Shown here: in pieces, positions 25,223-36,630 of the stretch
Layout: the number at the start of each line of letters is the position of its first letter
Position numbering within the stretch: the stretch's first letter is position 1
Origin: Mangifera indica
Lineage: Eukaryota; Streptophyta; Magnoliopsida; Sapindales; Anacardiaceae
Direction of reading: 5' to 3'
DNA length: 64,000 bases
NCBI RefSeq assembly: GCF_011075055.1
Contig: NC_058145.1
Coordinates: 10,599,894-10,663,893, forward strand
Program-made: the position numbers and the translations under genes
The notes under the pieces: model-generated
Told to the model about the DNA's origin: nothing
Database searches by the model: none
Seen by the model: only the letters and a program-made list of their open reading frames with translations

Positions 25223-25846
25223 GTGACATGGAACACAAATATATGTAAATTTTAAACCCATTAAATGTTACAAAAAATTCAGTTCGAAGTCGGACTCCAT
25301 AGTTGGACGCTCCACAAAATAATATTAATTGCAATTTGTCTTTTGCATTAGTAATGCAATCCTTTTGGCCTTTAAATGATTCTTTGCAAATTGTTAAAGA
25401 AGAATGTTGCAAGAAGTCGAGTAGATCAATTAAAATTACTGAGATGAGTAAATTCTAATTAACAAATAATGATATGAGCAAAGAGGTTAACAATTCTGGA
25501 TGAAACCGCACCTCTAATCTAAAATTTATTTGACTAATATAAATAAAATAGTATGAAAAATCTAGCTGTTGATGTAATTGATAACCAAACAATCATCTTC
25601 TGAACTGGCTTCAGCCCAAACGATGAACAAATTGCACAGAACCATTGATTGAACTGCTGAATTTGGATTAGTTTCCACAGAATCTCAAGAACCCATTTGA
25701 AATTGCTTTAAACTAAACAATTTACAACAAATTCGAAATAAAAACTAATAAGATGTGGCTTTCTTTCAAATTTAAAATAAAAACAAATAGTTACAAAATT
25801 TCCAAAACTAATTCGAACTTCCTTCTTTCAAAGTGTAACTCTATTT

Positions 25847-26878
25847 TCAGCATTGCAATCCTACTTCTGTCTCCATCATAAGATTTGGCTTCAGGCGCTT
25901 CCGAGGACCAACGGTTATGTCAAATTCTGAAACTTTATCATTCCTCTTCACTGCTCTCCTTGGCACTTTAAATCCTGGAGGTACACCAAGAAAAGAAAGT
26001 GGAGCCCAAAAGCCATTATTCCTGAAGAAAGGATGTTGCAAGGCTTGAGCAGCTGTTGGCCTCTTGCAAGGATCCCAAGAACAAAGCCATGAAATCAAAC
26101 TAACAGCATCCTCACTCACAGATGGCATGAACCTTGACAAGTTAACTCCTGGTAACTCTGGAAATTGATACCTTAAACTTCTTGCCAAAAGTAATCCTTC
26201 AGGCCAAGTCTCCTCAGTTGGAGTGCCTAAAACTCTGCAAATCTTGAACATCTGGTCGATTGTATCTTTTCCAGGAAAAATAGGGTGCAATGTATACATC
26301 TCAGCCATTACTGCACCCACAGCCCACATATCAACTTTTCTATTATAACTGCCAGACTTTAACAACACTTCAGGTGCTCGGTACCAAAGAGTTGTAACAT
26401 ACTCAGTGTACGGTGGTTCAGAATCTATCTTCTTTACCATTCCGAAATCAGCAATCTTGATTATGTTCTCAGAAACAAGCAGGTTTTCAGGCTTCAAGTC
26501 ACGATGGAAATAATCCTTTTGGTGTATGTGGTTGAGACCTAGAAGAATTTGAAAACACCAGCTTCTCACCTCAAAGTCAGAGAATAAAGACTCCCTTTGA
26601 CGAATAATCCGATTAAGATTGGTTTGCATGTACTCAAAGACAAAGTATAAAGAATCGTGTTGTTTAATAACTTCTTGAAGCTTGACAATGTTAGGATGTT
26701 TCATCTTGCCTAACGACTTCACTTCTCTCAGATTTATGCAATCCTCCCAAGAATGATATCTTTTTCGTAACTTTTTGATGGCAACTACCTCGCCTGTACG
26801 CTTATCAAAAGCTTTCCAGACTTTCCCATAAGCCCCCTCACCAACACGTTGAATGGCCTGAAAATTCTCCATTGTCAT
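25847..26878 (-). CDS. Intronless MHK/MAK-type (CDKF-4-like) protein kinase
   Basis: A single 343-aa frame filled by a Ser/Thr kinase domain (about residues 7-286). Visible are GEGAYGKV (13-20), catalytic Lys35 in VVAIKK, helix-C Glu52, HRDLKPEN (125-132), DFG (144-146), TEY in the activation loop (158-160), APE (168-170) and a CMGC-type insert with FPGKDTIDQMFKICRVLG. The closest family I know is plant MHK (MAK/RCK kinases), shown by YHSWEDCINLREVKSL and YFHRDLKPENLLV. Arabidopsis MHK is about 100 residues longer at the C-terminus and has many introns. Here there is none and the tail is short and basic (GPRKRLKP). All catalytic residues are kept, so it could be active. A retrocopy under selection is my inference; a naturally intronless paralogue is the alternative. 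Confidence 0.88.
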   Translation of the reverse strand: MTMENFQAIQRVGEGAYGKVWKAFDKRTGEVVAIKKLRKRYHSWEDCINLREVKSLGKMKHPNIVKLQEVIKQHDSLYFVFEYMQTNLNRIIRQRESLFSDFEVRSWCFQILLGLNHIHQKDYFHRDLKPENLLVSENIIKIADFGMVKKIDSEPPYTEYVTTLWYRAPEVLLKSGSYNRKVDMWAVGAVMAEMYTLHPIFPGKDTIDQMFKICRVLGTPTEETWPEGLLLARSLRYQFPELPGVNLSRFMPSVSEDAVSLISWLCSWDPCKRPTAAQALQHPFFRNNGFWAPLSFLGVPPGFKVPRRAVKRNDKVSEFDITVGPRKRLKPNLMMETEVGLQC

Positions 26879-28257
26879 CTAACAAAAGAAGAGAGGAGTG
26901 CTTAGCCCCAAAAAAAAAAAAAAAAAGCTTAGAGAAACAACAAAAAGTGAAACTAAGATGAAGAATTGTGATTGTATCTTCACGTATTTATAACAGATCA
27001 TAATGACTCTCCTACTTCATTCAGGTTTCAGAAATCAGAGTTTTACAAGTGCTTGATTAGTAACTAAATTTTGATAGTTAACAGTAATCTTTTTAAGTAT
27101 TAGTTTGTGTTGGACTCAATTAACCAAAAAGAAGACTATAAAGTTTCCTAATCTGTTAAAGATTTAGGAATTAGAGTTGGACAAGAATGTATTATCTCAG
27201 CTGAATCCAATGATATTCAACTATGATTCTTACAGAATTTAGATTATCAAAAGAGAGATTTAAGTTGAGTGTTGACCATATTTGTAGATATGCTTAACAT
27301 TCCAAATACGTTAAGACTGCGGAGCGGAGTGAAATTAGAAAATCAACAAAAATTAAGTTGTTATTAATTTTATGTAACATCTCTCCCTAGATGTACTATC
27401 CATCAGAGGAGAAATATTACGAATTAATATCCGGAGCGTCTATTTTTTTCTTTTAAAATACTTTAACATGAATGCATCACTAAAAGTGTTTAGAAATTAT
27501 TCTAAAAAAATTGAAAATCTGGAAGTAAACAAAAGATGTATATACTCATATGAAAACTTATCTAAAAACATCTGAAAACAAAGAATAATCATATACAACT
27601 GTACAATCCTATCAAAAAGGTCAAAAGTTGCCAAAAACATGTCATTGTATGCATGTAATATAAATCAGAAATAACCTGCTCCAACTGGATCTACCTACGC
27701 TGACCTGACCCTGCCTCGCAACTACCTCGATCACCTATACCTGCAATCATAAAAGAAAATGAAGTGAGAGATAAGAACACTCAGTAAGGGGAAATAATCA
27801 AGTAAACTATCTTATTTCCTGTTCTAACTCACTCTCGGGACTCAACCTCACATCATAACCTCTATAAGAGATTGAAGGGGTAATCTAGTTCATTCTTTAC
27901 TATTTGGGTCATATTTTGTCTCATCTGGTGTCTATTTGATACTTTCTAGAAGCTAACTATAGAAATTTGATACTTTTTTAAGCTCGAGCTCTTTTTCTTT
28001 CTCTCACTACACCATTTTTGAATCTGAATTGAGCTCTATTGCGAGCAGACCCTATTGGGGGTCTATGTCCTACTACGGATGTGTTCTACTGCAAACGTGC
28101 CCTTCTGCGGGCGGTGCAATATAAAGTGCCCCCTCATAGTTCATAGCGTGCATGCGTGTCTTATATCTTACTAATCTTGTTTCCATCTAAATCTATTCAT
28201 AACTCACCAGACCATACTCTTGGGACGACCCCTGAATCTTGAGTCTTAAATTCCTTT

Positions 28258-28365
28258 TCTTACTTTTCTTTTTCTCTCCTTTCTTTCCTTTCCTTTCCTT
28301 TCTTTCTTTCCTTTCCTTTCCTTTCTTTCTTTCTTTCTTTCCTTTTTCTCCTTTTCTTTCTTTCC
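28258..28365. repeat. CT-rich microsatellite (ttcc/tttc)n
   Basis: A run of ttcc and tttc words. Both strands are open here only because of low complexity. Confidence 0.9.
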
Positions 28366-28379
28366 CAAAAACTGTGAAA

Positions 28380-28945
28380 TACTGTTCATTTGATAAAGTA
28401 GCCTTCTTTTTCATACAATTTCACAGCCCAAATGGTCTTTAATTCATACAAGTTATATATCGTTGAAAAGAGAATTCAAAGAGTTTTCCAACAAGCTATA
28501 ATAACACTTATAATTCATTATATAAGGCAACCAAAACGTGAGATGAAATCAGTAGCAAAAAATTGGCTTCACTCTTTATTTGGTAAAACAGTCCTTTTGG
28601 TTCATACAATATTTAACAATACAAATGATCTCCAATTCATACAAGCTATATATCATTGGAAATATGATTCAAAGAGCTTTCCAAAAAGCTATAATAGCAC
28701 TCATAATTCATTAGATAAGACAGTCAAAACGTGAGATGAATTCAATGGCAAAAAATTGTCTTCACTATTTATTTGGTAAGACAATTTTTTTGTTCAAGCA
28801 ATTTAACAGTCCAAACAATCTCTAATTCATACAAGCTATATATCATTGAAAAGAGGATTCAAAGAGCTTTCCAAAAAACTATAATAGCACTCATGATTCA
28901 TCAGATAAGACAACCAAAACATGGGACGAAATCAATGGTAAAACT
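28380..28945. repeat. Tandem repeat of about 190 bp inside the LTR
   Basis: The block aattcatacaag-tatatat followed by gattcaaagag-tttcca starts near 28441, 28634 and 28825, giving three units. A partial unit stands in front at about 28380. Confidence 0.85.
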
Positions 28946-30359
28946 GTAAATATTATCCAACTTTCTATCATCAACAAAATCACACACATAGACACCCCAA
29001 ATGGCAAAACAACATTTCTCAACTTCAAAATCATCATTTATAACATAAATGCAAGAAACCAAAAGCCTAAAACATGTAACATATCAAAGATGATACCTTT
29101 TACCTTGTTTCAAGCCAATCTTTACAAGTTGGCTCTCTCCTTCTTGTTTTGTTTTCTCTATCACCAAAATCACCTTAAATCAACACCAAAACATACTAAT
29201 ATGTTTATATAACATGCATCTAATGCATATATAAACATAGGTAAAGGGAAAATGAAGAGATCTTTTGGTTACCAAGGCTCCCAAAGTGCTTCATTTTCTT
29301 TTTCTTCCTTATTTATCCTCCAAAACCCTTCCAAATCACTCACTTTTCTTCAAAAACACAACAAAGAAAGGAAGAAACTGCCTCCTTTTAGAAGAGACGG
29401 GAAAATGATAGAAAAAGTGTAAAGGTTGCCTTTTTTTACTTTTCTCTCCACATATATAAATTTACATACTTTTGAATATATTAATATATCTATATATATA
29501 TATATCTTTGGTTTTCTTTGTAATTGGTTTGTATATAACACACACACACACACACATACATTTCAACATATAAATTTAAAACTGAAAATGTCTCAAAGTA
29601 TGATCAAAAGACACAAATACCCCTAGAACGTACCACAGGGTATTACATTTTCTAATTCGTTCTCCATTAGGAATTAGACTCATAAATATTTGTAGTAAGA
29701 AGACAACAAAAATTAAAATTATCATATACCCAGTCCCAAATATTTGCAAATTTAACATTTTAATCTAACATCTAACATCTAGAAAAATCTTTTGTATTTA
29801 TAAACTAGTGTGTGAAGATTCGGGTTTCCCTCATATTCATCGCCACGTCCACTAGCTACAATTTCTAATAAACTATGAATAATTATGTTCACATTTAGTT
29901 TTTATGTGCCATGTATAAATGTGTGTGCACACGATTGCATCGTATGAAAATATTTAAAGTAGGTTATTCATCCAAGAACACTTAACAACCTATTTTATCC
30001 TTATTCGAATAAGTTATTAGTTATCTAAATAGGTTATTCATCTTTTATACTCTTGTTGGGTATATAAACCAACATTTTTCTTCAAGCCAACTAACACGTT
30101 TTTTTTTTTTTTGTTTATGTATCAATTTTTTCAATGTCATTTGGTTAAGTTCATTTTTATTGTTTCAGTGTACCTTCATTTTACAATTTCTCTCTCTCTC
30201 TCTTTTTTTGTTTCTACCAATCATTTTGCAGTTTAGCTTGTTAAGATCGTGGGATATGCATTTGTTATTAGAGCTTTGAGAGATTTCAAGGCCAAAGGCT
30301 AAAGAGATTTCAGCCACAAAGTTGAAGGAGAGCTTGAACAACCAAGTGGAATGCTCTAA

Positions 30360-30836
30360 GGGTCCGTTTGGTTAGGAGATTTAAATATTATTTTAGTAAT
30401 TTATCTTTTATTACATTTATTAGTTTGTTTGGTTTGCAAAATAATAAAATATTCTAATAATTTTTTATTATCAATAGTAATATGATAGATAATATAAGAG
30501 GTAATTTGATTATTACCTTCATCTTAAGTATTAAAAAATTATTATGGTTATTTTAATTATTATTACTTTTTTGTGCTTACTTATTAAATTATTAGGATAA
30601 AATTCCCTCAATTTTTAATTAAATAATAAATAATATGAAAAATATTTTTTATACTTAGTAATCTTTCATATAATAAATAAAATAATATATTAATATTATT
30701 TTATTATTTTTAATCAAATATATTAATTATTTATACATACCAATTTTACCAAACATAGCAATAAATTTGTATCCAGTAATTCTCAAAGTAATATTTCAAT
30801 TTTGATAATAAAATATTCCTCAAACCAAACGCTTCT
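30360..30836. mobile_element. Tourist-like (PIF/Harbinger) MITE
   Basis: A 477-bp AT-rich element starting GGGTCCGTTTGGTT and, reversed from the right, AGAAGCGTTTGGTTTGAGG. TAA stands directly outside both ends (30357-30359 and 30837-30839). The GTTTGG-type TIR and 3-bp TAA duplication are typical of Tourist. Confidence 0.8.
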
Positions 30837-32150
30837 TAAGTATTTCAAATTTGAGGATAAGCAACTGTTTGTTGGAAAATTTTAGGAATTTATTAAGTGA
30901 ACAAGGAGTGTTTTATGTATGTGTTATTTTTAACTTGTAATTGATAGTTGGTTTATTGTTTAATGTATTATATTTGCTGGATTTGGTTTCATGCAATGTA
31001 GGCTTTATTTGAACTTAGTCTAACCATGCAAAAATTGAGGTATCCACTTTATTTTTTCTGCTCTTATTTGTTTTTACTATGATTATTGTTTATGTGCGAA
31101 GATTGGGTAATTTGAGCAATATCTAAGTTCAATACAAGCTTAACAAACCAAACTCATATCATTCACCTCAATCAAACTTTCAGTGTTTGTTAATGCTGGA
31201 TTTGTATCAGTTTTCAATTAATGGTTACTACTAAGCTTTGTGATTTTCCTGTAAAAACATAAATTGGGTTTTAACATACCGTGATACTGTAGGCAGGACC
31301 AATCATATCAATTTAGCTATTCTTCCCAGAGGAGAATGGCCAAATTGACGTGTTATTGAATCATTTTTGTACTTGTATTTCCATTAGTAAACTGCATGGT
31401 TTCCACACGATAATGCCAATTGCTCCCACAGCCGGGGAACTAGGGAGTACAGGTCTAGAATGGGTTTCCATTTCATTAAGGATTCTGATTAAAAGAAGCC
31501 CATCATTCAAGACAGCCAAGGAGCACAAACTGCATTTCTTTTGGGAGAACAATTGGATTTTGACCCAGAAATATGACTATTGGATGTTTAAAGTCATATA
31601 AATCTTACATTAAAAATTCATATTTTTTAATATAGGATCTATACCACCATCCTCTACAGTCCCAACACCCGTGAAAGCTCTAATATTAAATAATATAAAC
31701 CTTGACTTGAAAGAACTATATTTCAAAAAGTCTAAACTTATAGAAATCTCATACTAGAAACTTATACTTTCCAATGTGATCTAAATTCATACACTTGAGA
31801 TCCTAATATGGACACAACTTGATACATGTCATAGGTTTGTAAGCTCTATGAAAGCCTCCAATCCTTCTGTTTATTATGTAGATTGAAAGATTGACATCAT
31901 TAACGTTGTACTTCAGTAGTTTTCATTAGAAGCAGTATTTTCAGTTCGAATCCTAAATTCTGCAAAATGCTAATTGAATTTGAGGCGAGTTTTCACCTGA
32001 CTTTAATATATTTTTTACACACAATTAACAAACAAGATTGAGAGAGTCGGAGACAGAAAAATAGGAGATGAGATTGCAAACCATTTTATTTATTCATACA
32101 TTACAATTATAGAGAATTCGACCATTCAACTACAAGAAGAATCATAAAGG
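30837..32150. other. Intergenic, no gene recognised
   Basis: Nothing with family resemblance. The small frames at 31350-31601 and 31361-31552 overlap on opposite strands and look like chance. Confidence 0.4.
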
Positions 32151-32210
32151 TGAGTCCATCCTTCATTTTTTCATCTTCTCTATTTGAATAATTCTCCATT
32201 CGCCATCAAT

Positions 32211-32429
32211 TTACTGGAATAAAAGGCCGAAAACTGACAAGAGAAAAGCTCCAACCAAGGATCCAGCCACAGGCATGGTTGCAGCCGATTCACTAGGAGC
32301 AGCAGCTAACTCAGAAGAAACTGGAGCTGGTCCAGGAGCGGGCACGTCCAGCCTTGAAGTTGCGGCCATAGTTGCAGTCATAGAGGCAGCTAAGAGGAGG
32401 ATAGCGAACAAAATCATCTTCATATCCAT
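32211..32429 (-). CDS. Arabinogalactan peptide, AGP23-like
   Basis: A 72-aa protein with the full layout of plant AG-peptides. An N-terminal signal peptide (MDMKMILFAILLLAASMTATMAA, about residues 1-23) is followed by a very short mature part with non-contiguous prolines for hydroxylation and arabinogalactan addition (DVPAPGPAPVSS, later AAPS). A C-terminal hydrophobic tail (VAGSLVGAFLLSVFGLLFQ) is typical of GPI-anchor addition. MDMKMI and ASMTATMAA resemble Arabidopsis AGP23. No intron is needed. AGP23-type genes are often pollen-expressed; that is family knowledge, not visible here. The mature product would be a glycosylated cell-surface peptide. Confidence 0.88.
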   Translation of the reverse strand: MDMKMILFAILLLAASMTATMAATSRLDVPAPGPAPVSSELAAAPSESAATMPVAGSLVGAFLLSVFGLLFQ

Positions 32430-32819
32430 GGTGACAGGTGAATAAATCGGTAAAAAGAGCTCAAAAATGAGATCTAATCACCAAAAATGCGCAGCTAGCC
32501 TTGGAGATGAAGAAGTCAGCAAAGGGTTTTTCTTGTTTGCAATCCTGAAGAAAGCATTGGGGTGAAGAGGGCTTATATGGTGGTAGTTTGTTGCTAATTT
32601 TATTGGTATTTTGAGTGTTCTGTGGAGGAATTTGAATGAGAAAAAGTTGGCGGAGGGTGTGGTAATTCTAGCTAATTAATTACACTAGGAGGCTAATTGT
32701 GGTTTTGTGAGGTTAAATTAGTTATAACAATATGACTCATAAGAGTTTTTTCCTGTTGAATCAGTCCTTAAATTGGAAATGATAATACCTAAATTACCTA
32801 AGCTAATTATAGTTATTGA

Positions 32820-33178
32820 TAATCTATGATACACGATATATATCATATTTTATCATATGATACAAATAAAAAATAAAACATATCATGAGGTGTATCAAAT
32901 TAATACGATACAATAAGTACTCTATGATACGAGACATATTATTGATATAGATCAATATACTTTTTAGAGAAAATGATGATATAATAAAGGTGTATATTAA
33001 AAATTTTAAATTTTTTATGATACTTATGATATTTTTTAAAATAATAAAGTATCAATTAGATTTTTTTATTTTTTTATTTTATTCTTAAATATCGTATTAT
33101 ACAATACGATATAATATTTGATATATGATACATAAAATCAGATTTTTGATATATGATATGATATACAATTTAACTCCC
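32820..33178. repeat. AT-rich dispersed repeat, copy 2 of 3
   Basis: Same word order as 4640-4945 and 35335-35697: gatacaataagta, tattgatatagatcaatata, aaattttaaatttttt, aaaataata-agtatcaatt. Confidence 0.6.
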
Positions 33179-33839
33179 ATGACATTTACTCTTGAATCAA
33201 ATATAATAGGATCTTGAGAACCTAAAGTTCGGATTTGATTTGGATTTACAAATAAAATAATAATAATAATAATAAATGATTATGATTAATAATTTTAAAA
33301 TTAATTAATGCACAATTATTTTCTTAAGCATTTAAATATCCTTTGAAAGAGCTAAAAACTCCTTTAAATATATTATTAAAAAAAGCTTTACAACATATCA
33401 AAAGTTGAGTTATACAAAAGAAATAAAATTAACTTGTTATTTACATAAATCTAATGGTTGATGCCAAGATGACATTACCCTAATATCATAATCCAATATT
33501 CCTAATTCTAAAATAAGTTGGACTATCATCTAGTGGTAGGCTCAAATTTTTTGTCGAGAGGGAGCTTTCACAATTTCACCATTATTTGTCGATCAGTTAG
33601 TTAAAACTTTAAAAAACTACCAAACTTTAAGTAAATGAAATAAAACATTATCAAGAAGTTGAAAAAAATAAAAGAATGTTATAACACAATCAATTTTTTA
33701 CGTGGAAGGAAATAATAAATGTTTCTTTTTTTTCCAAAAAGAGTGAAAAAAAAGTTATGATCGTTAGATTGATAAAGACCCTTTAGTAAATATACTCTTT
33801 TAATTTTCTCTTTTAATGAAGTTTGATTAACTTTAGTAT

Positions 33840-34070
33840 CAAACGACACTAAAAAATAGGACATTTTTCATTTTTATAAGAACTTTTGTACCAGAAACAA
33901 TAGTATCTCTAATTATAGCCCCTCTGGGATGTAAAATATATCTTTTCTCACCATCCCTAGTGTATGAGACAAATGTATGCATTTTGATTAGAGTCATATT
34001 CTATGGTTATGATTCTACCATATATGTTTTTCTTATTTTATCGAAAATTGATTTTACGGTATAGAATACC
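33840..34070 (+). repeat. Dispersed repeat, second copy of 19870-20095
   Basis: Shared blocks include ggacatttttcatttttata, tgtaaaatatatct, ccctagtgtatgagacaaa and cgaaaattgattttacggta. Confidence 0.6.
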
Positions 34071-35334
34071 GTAAAATAATTAGATATCATAGATGTTAAA
34101 TAAAAAACAAATTATATAACATATATAATATAAGTGATTGATTTTAAAAAAAAAAAGAAAAACCTAAAATATATGATTTTTAAGAAAATAGATAAGATGA
34201 AATGAATTAGATAATAATAGTCATGAATAATCTTATGAGTGACTGACATCCAGCATTATGACCACAAATCTCATGTCTTATGTTATATCCAACTCAAAAC
34301 ATTATCCATCTTTCACAATATGTAAATTCACACTGATATTTTCACAAACAACTAATCTAAATTCTCACAAAGTTTATATATTTTTTGTCGAATGACCAAC
34401 TATGTAGAATCAAATCTTACCTATTTCGCAACAAAACACTATATGCCTTTTTCACATGTAAAGATGTATCAAAAATTGAATTAATTTGAATAATTTGAAG
34501 CGACTTGAAGAAAATTATCAATGATGAGACACAACTACAAGTAACCTTTCAAATTGAAAAATATCAAAGAAGTTTATTAGGTGCGTTATAGATGTCGTAT
34601 AGAATATGTGTACTAAAAAATTTTAATAAACCCCTCACTATGTGTGACCTACGCACTAAAAAAAATTTATAACCACTACATACTAGAAAATATTAATAAA
34701 ATACCGTTATGCGTATCACACCTACTTTAAAAGTATCTGAAATGCCTACTTTTATTGGCTTTCAACATGTGCGGCTTGATTCATGATTATTGATCATGCA
34801 TATTGATCGGTTTTATATGTGTATTTTGATAGTTAAAAATTAATTTAAGATTTGTTTATATATAAGAAGTTTCGTATGAGTTTAATGTATTATTATATCT
34901 ATATATCTCTCTATGGAGTTGATCGGTTTTGTATTAATAGTGTCTTTTTAAATAATTACACTATGTTATATGAGTTGGTTATTATTTATTTATTTTTATC
35001 CAACATTTTATATTTCAATTTATTAAGTATTGTAAATAGAAAATTCTAAATTTCAAACATCAAAAATATGTTGTTTTATTATAGGGAATAGGAATTTAAA
35101 GACTATCAAGTTTCGAGTATTTGCATATACCCTTCTAAACTCAAAATTTTATCAAAAACATTTAAAAAAAAAAAAACCTTATAAAAGTATTTAACAGTTT
35201 TTGAAGAATAATAATTAACATTCCTAGATGTTACTAACTAGTTGCTTAGTGTGCATAGAAATCAATTCTAAATCTAATTCAAATCACTCAAAGAATGAAA
35301 CAAAATGCATTTTTGAAATATAATTATCAGTATT
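34071..35334. other. Intergenic, no gene recognised
   Basis: AT-rich, with short repeats around 34610-34740 (aataaaccc/ataccg, gtgtgacctacgcac). Nothing coding recognised. Confidence 0.35.
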
Positions 35335-35697
35335 TTATTATATACGATACCTATTTTATAATTGAATATGATACAAGTGATAAATAATATATATCATAAA
35401 GTATATCAAATTAATATGATACAATAAATGTATCATATAATACAATAAATATCTTACGATATTATACATATTATTGATACAGATTGATACATGTAAAAAA
35501 TAATAATTATATAATAAGAGTTTATATAAGAAATTTTAAATTTTCAAAAGTGTTTATTATATTTTCTAAAATAATGATGTATCAATTAGATTATTTTATT
35601 TTTTAAAAAATATATCATACAATATAAAACAATACTTTATACATGATACAAAAAATTAGACTTTCAATGCATAATACAATACGTGATTTGACTATTA
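35335..35697. repeat. AT-rich dispersed repeat, copy 3 of 3
   Basis: Matches 32820-33178 block for block, for example gtatatcaaattaatatgat, attattgatacagattgata and ataatgatgtatcaattaga. Confidence 0.6.
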
Positions 35698-36048
35698 TAT
35701 TTTGAAACATGCCTAGAATGCACAAATAATCTTATTTTACTTTACAAATTACGCACCAAAATTTAGTTGTCTTTTATGCACGGGAACGTAAAGAAGAACT
35801 TCATTGTCATGGTAAGATAAACTTGACAAAGAGACATTTGGGTTGACAAATTTGAAGATTACAACCTAACTAGTTTGTTAGGAGGGATTAGATGAGCATG
35901 CCTTACTATTTGCCTGAAAATGAGCATAAATCAACCCATTTGGAAAATCTACTTCATTGGCAAAGAGCAATACAGATCCAGTACATTTGTCCAATTATTG
36001 TATAGAAGAAGACCTAAGGGTTTTCCACAACTATTTCTAATAACAATA

Positions 36049-36215
36049 AAATTATGTGTATTTATTTTTTTATATACAATTCATGTACATAGTTGATGTA
36101 TTATCATGTAACTGAGAGATTTTAAATTAAAGATAAAACAATACTTAATCGTATGATGACACATCATCTGTGTATATGAATTATATATTAAAAATAGATA
36201 CACATAGTAACGCTC
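36049..36215. mobile_element. Small palindromic MITE, copy 2 of 3
   Basis: The left end attatgtgtatttattttt mirrors the right end, aaaaatagatacacatagta. The inner parts gatgtattatcatgta and atgatgacacatcatc are also inverted. The centre has ttaaattaaagataaaaca. Confidence 0.7.
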
Positions 36216-36630
36216 CTCTAATAGTGTTGCTAAGAAGAGCCAACAGTTCCGGTGTAAAATGATAAAACTTGCGCTATATCCTAAGGTATCAGTAGTTTAA
36301 TCATCCTCATGAACTACCTCACAAAATACATAAAAGAAAAAGTTTTTCTAGTTGTGGACAGACACCCCATTAGTACCAAACAAGAAATATATGGGAAAAA
36401 GAAATAAAGAAAGAAAGAAAACAAATGTCGCATCCTATCATATGAAGATAGCCTGAAAATTTGTTTTTAGTCCATGGAGTTTTGGATAGCTGATTGGAGC
36501 TTTCTATTCAGCTTTGCTTTCCTTCCCCACTTTCGGTTATTACCACTGAGTAATTAGCATTACAAGAGCACAGTCCATACCAACTGTTACCAACCACAAC
36601 AAAGTGCAAGTTGCAAGGTAGCTTAATCTC

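Larger units (their letters stand above)
27373..29647 (-). mobile_element. Solo LTR of a Del/Tekay-like Ty3-gypsy element
   Basis: Read on the minus strand it begins TGTAATACCC (29647) and ends GGGAGAGATGTTACA (27373), as do LTRs of Tekay/Del chromoviruses. Flanks are ttttc and tttta, matching at four of five positions. No gag or pol lies within or next to it, so it looks like a solo LTR of 2,275 bp. It contains CT-rich sequence, an internal tandem repeat and a (CA)n run at about 29539-29556. Confidence 0.65.

Noticed and set aside
28193..28442. Lys/Glu-rich and Phe/Ser-rich ORFs on opposite strands
   Set aside because: Both are translations of a CT microsatellite.
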